Positions 7,311 to 12,341 of a DNA stretch of 12,341 nucleotides are shown here, piece after piece. Source of the stretch: Lachnospiraceae bacterium (GTDB taxonomy: Bacteria; Bacillota; Clostridia; Lachnospirales; Lachnospiraceae); the NCBI GenBank assembly GCA_016301965.1, contig JAEDOO010000045.1, positions 1-12,341 of the forward strand. The letters are read 5' to 3'. Positions within the stretch are counted from its first letter, which is position 1. Every line of letters starts with the position of its first letter. A program made the translations under genes and the position numbers. The notes under the pieces were generated by a model that was not told the origin of the DNA, searched no databases, and saw nothing but the letters and a program-made list of their open reading frames with translations.

Positions 7311-8277
7311 TTCCTGTGTCCTTTCGCAAAGTCTTTGCCACCAGCTGCCGAAGAACTTCTCCATCTTCCGGCAGTCCCGCCGTGTCTGCCGGAAGATGTA
7401 TTCCTGTGATACGCTGCCATATCTGCGGACAGGCTGTTTTCTGTATATACCGTTCCATCCTGTAATGACAGCGCATCTGCAGTTCCTCCCATACCATCCA
7501 GATCACATCAAACAGCTCCAGAATTTCACTGAGAGGCTGAAGAAGGTTTCCTGTTACCACCACCACAGCTGTATACAGACTTTCATTTCTCAGCTGTTCA
7601 AACAGATACTTCCAGTCTTTTACGGTAACTACCAACAGATCCGACGGTTCCGTTACCTCCGGCAGCAGATCCACGCCATGAAAGGAAGTCACCTTTTCTG
7701 TAATCTGGTCAATCAGGTCCTCTTTTTGCCGACACAGGCCATAAAAGATATCCCCCAGCCCTGCGCTCTCCGGACAGTTATACATCCGCCTGATCGTCGG
7801 CCAGGTACGAAGATCCAGCCAGAGAACTCTGTCTTTTTTAGCCAGCTCCTCGGCCAGAGCAAAAGCCAGTGTTTCTGAACGACTGCTCTCGGTTGCTTCG
7901 ACAACTCCATACAGGCAAAAGCTTCTTTTTTCCACTTTCATCTTTAGCTTAGGCCGTTTAGCTCTGTACAGCAAAAGAATATCTTTTAAAATGTTATCCG
8001 CCTCCTGGTAGCGAAAAATACACTTTGGTTCATCCGCTTTACCCAGACCATTGCCCAGAAGAAACAGCGGATTTTCGTATGTCTCCCAGTCTTTTGGCTG
8101 ATACAGCGCACTGTCCAGAAGAATTGCCTCCGGTTTTTTTCTGTCCCTGTACTGAAGAAGCTGTTCGAGAGAGGAAAAGACCTGCAGTTCAAAAGGATAG
8201 CCTGCTTTGGCAGAAGCATATTCCGCCAGACGCTTGCCGTAATCCGTTCCCGGATCACATACTGCCAGAATATTCAA
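7285..8277 (-). CDS. tadZ: TadZ/CpaE-like protein with degenerate P-loop (about 330 aa)
   Basis: TadZ/CpaE proteins place the Tad machine in the cell and belong to the MinD/ParA superfamily, usually with an atypical receiver-like N-domain. Here the first 110 residues (NILAVCDPGTDYGKRL...) look receiver-like. From about residue 120 a MinD-like fold seems to start: FCLYGVVEATESSRSET, then RVLWLDLRTWP. The position of the Walker A loop has no glycine-rich KGGxGKT, so ATP binding is doubtful. It lies directly upstream of tadA, as expected. A TTG start at 8277 is preferred: it overlaps the preceding stop and gives MNILAVCD directly at the first strand, with GGTGG 5 nt upstream. The alternative is ATG at 8292, which has no good ribosome site. 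Confidence 0.77.
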   Translation of the reverse strand: MNILAVCDPGTDYGKRLAEYASAKAGYPFELQVFSSLEQLLQYRDRKKPEAILLDSALYQPKDWETYENPLFLLGNGLGKADEPKCIFRYQEADNILKDILLLYRAKRPKLKMKVEKRSFCLYGVVEATESSRSETLAFALAEELAKKDRVLWLDLRTWPTIRRMYNCPESAGLGDIFYGLCRQKEDLIDQITEKVTSFHGVDLLPEVTEPSDLLVVTVKDWKYLFEQLRNESLYTAVVVVTGNLLQPLSEILELFDVIWMVWEELQMRCHYRMERYIQKTACPQIWQRITGIHLPADTAGLPEDGEVLRQLVAKTLRKDTGNDGRKDTS

Positions 8278-8783
8278 TGCAGCCACCACCATTCCCGCAG
8301 AGCCCGCAAAAGCACGGCTCCCAAAAGCATCACCGCAAAACAGACCTGCGTCTGCTTCGTATGTTCAGGTTCTATGACATTTCCCGTCATTCGCCGCAGC
8401 GAATACTTCAACCGGGGCCAGAATTCTGTCAACTGGCCTTTTTTCCACAGACTGACTGCGCCAAAAAGTACAGCGAGCACCAATGCGGCAAAAAACACCC
8501 ACAGCCCCCGTTTCCAGCTCAGCATACCGCCAAGAGCCGAAAGAAGCTTCACATCTCCGGCACCGATACCTCCCAGCCGCCAGACCAGGATTCCGGTCAC
8601 ACCCAGACAGAGACTGCCCAAAAACCACACTCCGATACCGCGAAAGCCTCGAAAGCCCATCCACAAACCGGCTCCGGCAATCCATCCGCCGAGGGAAAGA
8701 ATGTTGGGAATCCGGTGTTCCCGAAGATCCATCCCGGCAGCCAGTGCGGTCAGAAGGAGTGCACAAAATACAGGTATACTCAT
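8274..8783 (-). CDS. tadV: TadV/CpaA prepilin peptidase, first gene of the pilus operon (169 aa)
   Basis: This membrane aspartic peptidase (family A24) removes leaders from Flp-type prepilins. Catalytic residues are Asp19 in GMDLREHRIPN and Asp77 in the GxGD motif (GIGAGDVKLLSALGG). There are about five to six hydrophobic segments and no methylase domain. The start at 8783 is chosen because GGAGG lies 9 nt upstream. An in-frame ATG at 8882 would place the start upstream of the predicted transcription start and add a non-membrane peptide. The stop overlaps the start of the tadZ-like gene. It heads the operon, about 70 nt downstream of the predicted transcription start. Confidence 0.88.
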   Translation of the reverse strand: MSIPVFCALLLTALAAGMDLREHRIPNILSLGGWIAGAGLWMGFRGFRGIGVWFLGSLCLGVTGILVWRLGGIGAGDVKLLSALGGMLSWKRGLWVFFAALVLAVLFGAVSLWKKGQLTEFWPRLKYSLRRMTGNVIEPEHTKQTQVCFAVMLLGAVLLRALREWWWLH

Positions 8784-8862
8784 ACCTTCCCACCTCCAGT
8801 ATGCAATTGTAAAAAATTGGGAATTTGCAGCCGAACGACTGCTTCTAGAACTTTGTAATGCT

Positions 8863-8891
8863 ATTAAACCACACTTCACCACATTTGTAAA
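8863..8891 (-). promoter_or_regulatory. Predicted sigma-A promoter of the tad pilus operon
   Basis: On the minus strand, TTTACA (8886-8891), a 17-nt spacer and TTTAAT (8863-8868) precede the first pilus gene. Transcription would start near 8856 and give a leader of about 73 nt. The leader contains a small hairpin (GCAGTC, loop GTTC, GGCTGC) and then the GGAGG site. No operator could be identified. Confidence 0.6.
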
Positions 8892-8928
8892 GATGTTTTT
8901 TATACTTTTGCTAAACTTTTTTATTTCT

Positions 8929-8962
8929 AAAAAAGCAGCCTTCGTTCCTCGCGAAAACTGCT
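8929..8962 (-). terminator. Intrinsic terminator after the ybaK-like gene
   Basis: On the minus strand, AGCAGTTTTCG and CGAAGGCTGCT form an 11-bp stem (two G-U pairs) with a 7-nt loop, followed directly by a run of six T. It lies 28 nt after the ybaK-like stop codon and about 40 nt upstream of the -35 box of the tad promoter, so it separates the two transcription units. Confidence 0.82.
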
Positions 8963-8990
8963 CTCTTTTCCGACCTTTTATCCTCTGCCT

Positions 8991-9467
8991 TTATTCTGTG
9001 ATATCCGCAAACTCTGCATGAACCAGTTCTGCCAGCTGCAGGGGATTCACCACGATGGTCATCCCGATACGACCGCCGCTGATATATATTTTCTCATACT
9101 TCCTGGCAGACTCATGAATCACTGTAGGAAACTGCTTTTTCATGCCCAACGGTGTACAGCCGCCCCGTACATACCCGGTCACCTTGGTAATATCCTTTAC
9201 GGGGATCATCTCAACAGACTTTTCTCCCACCACCTTTGCCGCGGTTTTGAGCTGCACTTCCTCAGCGATGGGCAGCACAAACACATAATACTGCTTACTC
9301 TTTCCCTGCATGACCAGTGTTTTAAAGGACTGCTCCACCGGCGCGCCGGTGATCTCTGCCGTATGCAGCCCATCGATAAACTCATCGCACTCGTACTGGA
9401 GCACCTCATACGGAATCTTTGCCTTATCCAGCATTCTCATTGCGTTTGTTTTGGCTTCTTTTCCCAT
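8991..9467 (-). CDS. ybaK: YbaK/EbsC-type Cys-tRNA(Pro) deacylase (158 aa)
   Basis: The protein hydrolyses Cys-tRNA(Pro), correcting mischarging by prolyl-tRNA synthetase, in the cytoplasm. Family features seen are the conserved lysine region EQSFKTLVM (Lys49), the GYVRGGCTPLG segment (98-108) and ISGGRIG near the C-terminus. The length is normal for free-standing family members. GGAGG lies 4 nt before the ATG, and the gene begins 9 nt after the stop of the YgjP-type gene, so the two are probably cotranscribed. It is followed by a good intrinsic terminator. Confidence 0.9.
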   Translation of the reverse strand: MGKEAKTNAMRMLDKAKIPYEVLQYECDEFIDGLHTAEITGAPVEQSFKTLVMQGKSKQYYVFVLPIAEEVQLKTAAKVVGEKSVEMIPVKDITKVTGYVRGGCTPLGMKKQFPTVIHESARKYEKIYISGGRIGMTIVVNPLQLAELVHAEFADITE

Positions 9468-9476
9468 AACTCCTCC

Positions 9477-10031
9477 TCACAGCCGAAACTCCTTAAGCCG
9501 TCTGCGTCTTTCTTTATAATCCGGCAAAACCTTTTCCACTTCCCGCCAAAATTGCGGAGAATGATTCATCTGCTTTCTGTGCGCCAGCTCATGCACTACC
9601 ACGTAATCCAGCTGTTTTTCGCCAGTCAGAATCAGCTTCCAGTTAAAATTCAGATTGCCGGCTGCACTGCAGCTGCCCCAGCGGGTTTTTTGCTCTTTAA
9701 TAAAAATACGGTTATACGTAACCCCCATCTTCGGGGCATAATACTCCACCCGGGCACGTATCACTTCTTTTGCCTTTTGACGAAGCCTTTTTTGCTCTGC
9801 CTCATCCGCTGCCCCCGGAACTGTCTGTTGACTTTGCCGTTTTATAGTCTTTGCGATCCATGCGCCATGAGCATCCACAAACTCCCGAATCATAGCTGTG
9901 GATGCCTTCTGGGGTGCCCTCACAAGAATCCTGCCTTCACGGATCTGCAGTGTCATCGTTCTCCTGTCAGATCGGAGAATTCTAAAGGAATATACCTGTC
10001 CCGCATATATTGTTTCATATACTTTTTCCAT
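9477..10031 (-). CDS. YgjP-type (DUF45, SprT-like) zinc metallopeptidase (184 aa)
   Basis: The protein belongs to the YgjP family of predicted metal-dependent hydrolases. The zinc site HELAH is at 147-151, with a third histidine in MNHSPQFW (about 157). The conserved KTRWGSCS motif lies at about 115-122, and the N-terminal strands SDRRTMTLQIREGRILVRAP are typical. Its natural substrate is unknown. The ATG at 10031 is preferred to a GTG two codons upstream because a promoter (10038-10066) puts the transcription start exactly on this ATG; no Shine-Dalgarno is present. Translation may therefore be leaderless. It is followed after 9 nt by the ybaK-like gene. Confidence 0.87.
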   Translation of the reverse strand: MEKVYETIYAGQVYSFRILRSDRRTMTLQIREGRILVRAPQKASTAMIREFVDAHGAWIAKTIKRQSQQTVPGAADEAEQKRLRQKAKEVIRARVEYYAPKMGVTYNRIFIKEQKTRWGSCSAAGNLNFNWKLILTGEKQLDYVVVHELAHRKQMNHSPQFWREVEKVLPDYKERRRRLKEFRL

Positions 10032-10037
10032 GTGCAC

Positions 10038-10066
10038 ATGATAGCAAAAGCAGCTGTTTTTTTCAA
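10038..10066 (-). promoter_or_regulatory. Promoter of the YgjP-ybaK unit, placed for leaderless transcription
   Basis: On the minus strand, TTGAAA (10061-10066), a 17-nt spacer and TATCAT (10038-10043) with an extended -10 TGC are followed by GTGCAC and then ATGGAA. With the usual 6-nt distance, the +1 base is the A of the ATG at 10031. Confidence 0.65.
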
Positions 10067-10206
10067 TAGCAGTATTTTTTTAATGCATTCACAAATTCAC
10101 AACTAAATCCATCCCCCTGTATCTCTGTAATTGTCTGAATATTTTGATATTTTATATCCAATCTCAAATTATTATATAATTTATTTATTATTTTCTGTTT
10201 TTACTG
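10067..10206. other. AT-rich divergent intergenic stretch
   Basis: This stretch separates the minus-strand YgjP-type gene from the plus-strand repeat RNA. It holds no gene. Its right part (about 10150-10200) is nearly pure A and T and lies immediately upstream of the -35 box of the RNA promoter, so it could act as an UP element. Nothing else is seen. Confidence 0.5.
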
Positions 10207-10235
10207 TTGACATTTTCGCAATCGTCTGGTATTAT
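10207..10235 (+). promoter_or_regulatory. Near-consensus promoter of the repeat RNA
   Basis: TTGACA (10207-10212), a 17-nt spacer and TATTAT (10230-10235) form an almost perfect housekeeping promoter, with an AT-rich upstream region. Transcription should begin near 10242, about 10 nt before the first repeat. It is the best promoter match in the window, and no ordinary gene lies downstream of it. Confidence 0.8.
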
Positions 10236-10250
10236 TAAACCATCAAAGAA

Positions 10251-10557
10251 AGAGGTACAAACCAATGGAAATCTAAGTACATCATCTAATGTTTCCAAAA
10301 GAAATAAAGAAAAGGAGTACAGTCCAATGGCTTAGTCAGTGAACCGAAAACAAAATCTGAAAAAGGAGGTACAGTCCAAAGGAAACTTAACGATTCACCC
10401 CAAACGATATTAAAAGAAACGAGGTACGGTCCAATCAAAATTTAACGATTTACCCCAAATGATATCTAAAGAATCGAGGTACGGTCCAATCAGAATTTGA
10501 CGATTCACCCCATAATTTAATAAAGAGAGGTATAGTCCCATGGATGTAGCACAGTAA
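10251..10557 (+). repeat. Six tandem units of consensus GAGGTACRGTCCAATGG
   Basis: Each unit has a GAGG or GGAG core, exactly 9 nt, a start-codon position, and an in-frame stop. In order: ATG at 10265 (MEI, stop TAA); ATG at 10327 (MA, TAG); AAG at 10379 (KET, TAA); ATC at 10434 (IKI, TAA); ATC at 10489 (IRI, TGA); ATG at 10540 (MDVAQ, TAA at 10555-10557). Distances between start positions are 62, 52, 55, 55 and 51 nt. Units 3 to 5 also share a downstream TTAACGATTCACCCCA block, and units 3 and 4 agree at about 45 of 55 positions. Units 1, 2 and 6 share only the 5' core. Both copies and intervals are degenerate, so it is not a CRISPR array. The array looks like old tandem duplication, with the 9-nt spacing kept. 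Confidence 0.85.
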
Positions 10558-10597
10558 AAAGCCACCGTTCGAGAAAAAAGAAGAACGATGGCTTTTT
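10556..10597 (+). terminator. Bidirectional intrinsic terminator between the repeat RNA and the HD gene
   Basis: AAAAAGCCACCGTTC (10556-10570) pairs with GAACGATGGCTTTTT (10583-10597), a 15-bp stem with one mismatch and a 12-nt loop. The A and T runs on both sides give a U tract in either direction, so it can end both the plus-strand RNA and the minus-strand HD gene, whose stop is 50 nt away. The stop codon of the last minigene (10555-10557) runs into the stem. Confidence 0.85.
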
Positions 10598-10647
10598 AAA
10601 TAGCTTTTTTACTTGTCTGCATTCTGCAATTTTATAACAGTTTATGA

Positions 10648-11307
10648 TCAAACGGCTCCTTCTGCCGTCTTTTTTTCTTTAGCCGTTTTCTTTTCGCGAA
10701 GCTGATTTTCCATAACCAAACGGCGGCTATGGTAAAAAGCGCTTCGCTGTACATCTCTGGTAGCCGGACACTTTAGTCGGTTCAGATTCTCATTATCCGT
10801 CATATCCGCGCACTTGATCTTCATGGCCAGACGTGACACTGTTATTTTCTCAAGATACGCATCGTAAGTATCTCCAGACAAGTGGGTCAGAAGCTTCACT
10901 GCCCGAATAATTCTCTCGTCAAATCCAAAACATTCCAACATATCTTTCGTTACGGAGGTGTCTTCCAGAACATCGTGTAAAAGAGCCACCGTCATGGCTC
11001 TATCTCTCTTTTTTGACCGGGGATGGTGATCCCGTATATGCAGAGCAACGGTGGCCGGATGACAGATGTAGTCTATCCCGCCTTTGTCCACCTGATCCTT
11101 ATGTGCCAGGCAAGCCAGATAAAAGGCTGCCTTAAACTGGCGGAAACCGGCTTTATCCGTAAAATCCATCATCTTCATTCCCTCAGAAAGGGGAACGTCA
11201 CAGACCGCTGTTTTGATTTCCTCATACCGCTTCAGCCGCAGCAGAGTTTCTTTTTCATAAGACTTTTCATGTGTGATTTTGCGGGGATTTTCCACTACCG
11301 TATCCAT
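10648..11307 (-). CDS. Stand-alone HD hydrolase related to (p)ppGpp hydrolases (219 aa)
   Basis: The region from about 65 to 180 follows the RelA/SpoT hydrolase and Mesh1 pattern: AHKDQVDKGGIDYICHP (metal ligand His83), ALLHDVLEDT (His111, Asp112, with Glu115-Asp116 as the catalytic pair) and KCADMTDNENL (Asp168). No synthetase or TGS domain follows, so it would be a hydrolase only, of (p)ppGpp or a related nucleotide; the substrate is inferred from the family. The N-terminal 45 residues and a Lys/Glu-rich tail (about 200-215) are outside the domain. The ATG has AAAGGAG 5 nt upstream and lies 69 nt after the preceding gene, so the two may be cotranscribed. A terminator lies downstream. Confidence 0.82.
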   Translation of the reverse strand: MDTVVENPRKITHEKSYEKETLLRLKRYEEIKTAVCDVPLSEGMKMMDFTDKAGFRQFKAAFYLACLAHKDQVDKGGIDYICHPATVALHIRDHHPRSKKRDRAMTVALLHDVLEDTSVTKDMLECFGFDERIIRAVKLLTHLSGDTYDAYLEKITVSRLAMKIKCADMTDNENLNRLKCPATRDVQRSAFYHSRRLVMENQLREKKTAKEKKTAEGAV

Positions 11308-11376
11308 GGTGTCTCCTTTATCTCTGATGTGCTGTGGTTGCCATTTATACCGGCAAACGATTCAGTCCGCCCGGGA

Positions 11377-12294
11377 CTATACATACTTTTTTTCTCGTTC
11401 CATATCGCTGTTCATACGATCCATAATGCGCTCGTGGAAAGCATCCATACCATCCTCCGCATTTTCCGCCAGCTGACGAAAGATCATCAGAATGGTCAGA
11501 CACAACGGATATTTTCCGCCATTGACCGTGCAGGCTGTGATCAGTCCATTCTCGTTGACCACATAACGGATCGTCGTTTCCTTATCCTTGGTCAGCTCAT
11601 ATTCCATATCAAAATCGTTATTGTGATAATAGGGCAGCATAGATAAGAGAATCGGCCGGATATCGTCCGCCATTCTGCGGTTGATCAAGGCAATTATCGA
11701 AAACAGATCTGAGACAAGAGCTTTTTCCGAGCCCTCCAGCAGCGTCTTGATCAGATCACCTTTTCTGTTGTAACGATAATCGATCATGGAATTTCGCTGC
11801 AGCATGGCCAGACTCTTTGCCTTTTCCCGCTCCTCTTCCTCCGCCGAGATCACCCGTTTTCTCGGCATCGGTTTTAACGGGGTCAGAGAAGCCGCCCCTT
11901 CTGTTGCAGTCGGGGATACCGATGCGCCCGAAACAGTCTGCCCCACAGAGACTGTGGCTGTCGCAGAAACCTGTCCCCCTGAAGCTGTCGGCGCTGCCGA
12001 AACAGCCTGCGCAGGCATCGGAGAAACCACACCATACGTTTCCTCATATTTTTTCACCGCACTGTCACCGATACTCTCTATCTCCTTCAGATGACGGTCC
12101 GTATCGTCCAGCGTACAGCCATCCAGACGCTTGATAAAAATCATATCCTCCCGGTTGTCCGCCTTAATATAAAACAACACCGCCTCCCGGGAATCCGCGC
12201 TCTCCATAACAACAAAAGCATAACCACACTGCCCCGGCATCGTCTGCCGCTCCCGAAACAGATATCTTTTCACTACTCTGGCTTCAATTCTCAT
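11377..12294 (-). CDS. Uncharacterised two-domain protein with an Ala/Ser/Thr/Val-rich linker (305 aa)
   Basis: I do not recognise this protein. It has an N-terminal domain of about 90 residues (MRIEARVVKRYLF... with alternating strands), a low-complexity linker rich in Ala, Thr, Ser, Val and Pro (about 95-140), a short basic and acidic stretch (PRKRVISAEEEEREKAK), and a C-terminal domain of about 140 residues that seems mainly helical. No signal peptide or membrane segment is seen, so it is probably cytoplasmic. The ATG at 12294 is preferred over one at 12327 because GGAG lies 6 nt before it and the upstream ATG has no ribosome site. The HD hydrolase gene follows 69 nt later, but no functional link can be stated. 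Confidence 0.7.
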   Translation of the reverse strand: MRIEARVVKRYLFRERQTMPGQCGYAFVVMESADSREAVLFYIKADNREDMIFIKRLDGCTLDDTDRHLKEIESIGDSAVKKYEETYGVVSPMPAQAVSAAPTASGGQVSATATVSVGQTVSGASVSPTATEGAASLTPLKPMPRKRVISAEEEEREKAKSLAMLQRNSMIDYRYNRKGDLIKTLLEGSEKALVSDLFSIIALINRRMADDIRPILLSMLPYYHNNDFDMEYELTKDKETTIRYVVNENGLITACTVNGGKYPLCLTILMIFRQLAENAEDGMDAFHERIMDRMNSDMEREKKYV

Positions 12295-12341
12295 ACCCAA
12301 CTCCCAACTGCAGTCCATCACTGCCATAGCTAATATTTATT

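Larger units (their letters stand above)
10242..10597 (+). ncRNA. Predicted 355-nt RNA with six Shine-Dalgarno/minigene repeats
   Basis: The RNA is defined by a strong promoter at its 5' end and an intrinsic terminator at its 3' end, with no open frame of normal length between them. Its body consists of six degenerate units of 51-62 nt, each with a purine-rich ribosome-site-like sequence and a tiny frame of two to five codons. I do not recognise it as a described RNA family. Possible roles, all inferred, are a sponge for the ribosome 3' end, for CsrA or for a small RNA; a chain of minigenes that traps ribosomes or peptidyl-tRNA; or a source of very short peptides. Expression is predicted from signals only. 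Confidence 0.68.

Noticed and set aside
8829..8845. Riboswitch in the leader of the tad operon
   Set aside because: Only one short hairpin is seen in about 73 nt, with no known riboswitch motif.
8025..10106. Plus-strand open frames of 277 and 362 codons
   Set aside because: They are the reverse shadows of the tadZ-like, peptidase, ybaK-like and YgjP-type genes, all of which have intact motifs on the minus strand.
10251..10557. CRISPR array
   Set aside because: The units are degenerate, the intervals are themselves similar to one another, and no cas genes are nearby.
11355..11375. Small AGTCC/GGACT hairpin just after the unrecognised gene
   Set aside because: It has a 5-bp stem and no U tract, so it is not a convincing terminator; the HD gene could be cotranscribed through it.

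Overview
The window looks like chromosomal DNA of a monoderm anaerobe of the class Clostridia, most likely Lachnospiraceae. This is inferred from the gene families (Flp1-type pilin, DUF5702 and DUF6382 proteins within a Tad locus), strong AAAGGAGG ribosome binding sites, tightly overlapping genes, and the absence of any secretin or outer-membrane Tad component.

Positions 1-8783, all on the minus strand, hold a Tad (type IVc) pilus operon. Transcription runs from about 8856 leftwards. The order is prepilin peptidase, TadZ/CpaE-like protein, TadA ATPase, TadB, TadC, a 59-residue Flp pilin (3989-4168), a DUF5702 protein, a TadE-like pseudopilin with two cysteine modules, a second prepilin peptidase, a small TadE-like pseudopilin, and an incomplete DUF6382-type protein running off the left edge. 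Most genes overlap or nearly touch, so the operon is probably translationally coupled. TadA powers assembly, TadB and TadC form the membrane platform, Flp is the main subunit, the TadE/DUF5702 proteins are probable minor subunits or assembly factors, and the two peptidases process prepilins. A 167-bp palindrome-ended element (2359-2525) sits at the start of the larger TadE-like gene and appears to have created its unusual N-terminus.

Positions 8929-10066 hold a two-gene minus-strand unit: a YgjP-type metallopeptidase and a YbaK-type Cys-tRNA(Pro) deacylase. It ends in a clear intrinsic terminator. Its promoter is placed so that the mRNA could begin at the A of the start codon (leaderless).

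Positions 10207-10597, plus strand, are the most unusual part. A near-consensus promoter with an AT-rich upstream region drives a predicted RNA of about 355 nt that ends in an intrinsic terminator and contains no normal gene. It carries six degenerate repeats, each a Shine-Dalgarno-like sequence, exactly 9 nt, a start-codon position (ATG in units 1, 2 and 6; AAG or ATC in units 3-5), then an in-frame stop 2 to 5 codons later counting the start. I do not recognise this as a described RNA family.

Positions 10648-12294, minus strand, hold a stand-alone HD hydrolase related to (p)ppGpp hydrolases and, upstream of it, a protein I do not recognise. The HD gene converges on the repeat RNA, and the two share a terminator hairpin that can work in both directions.
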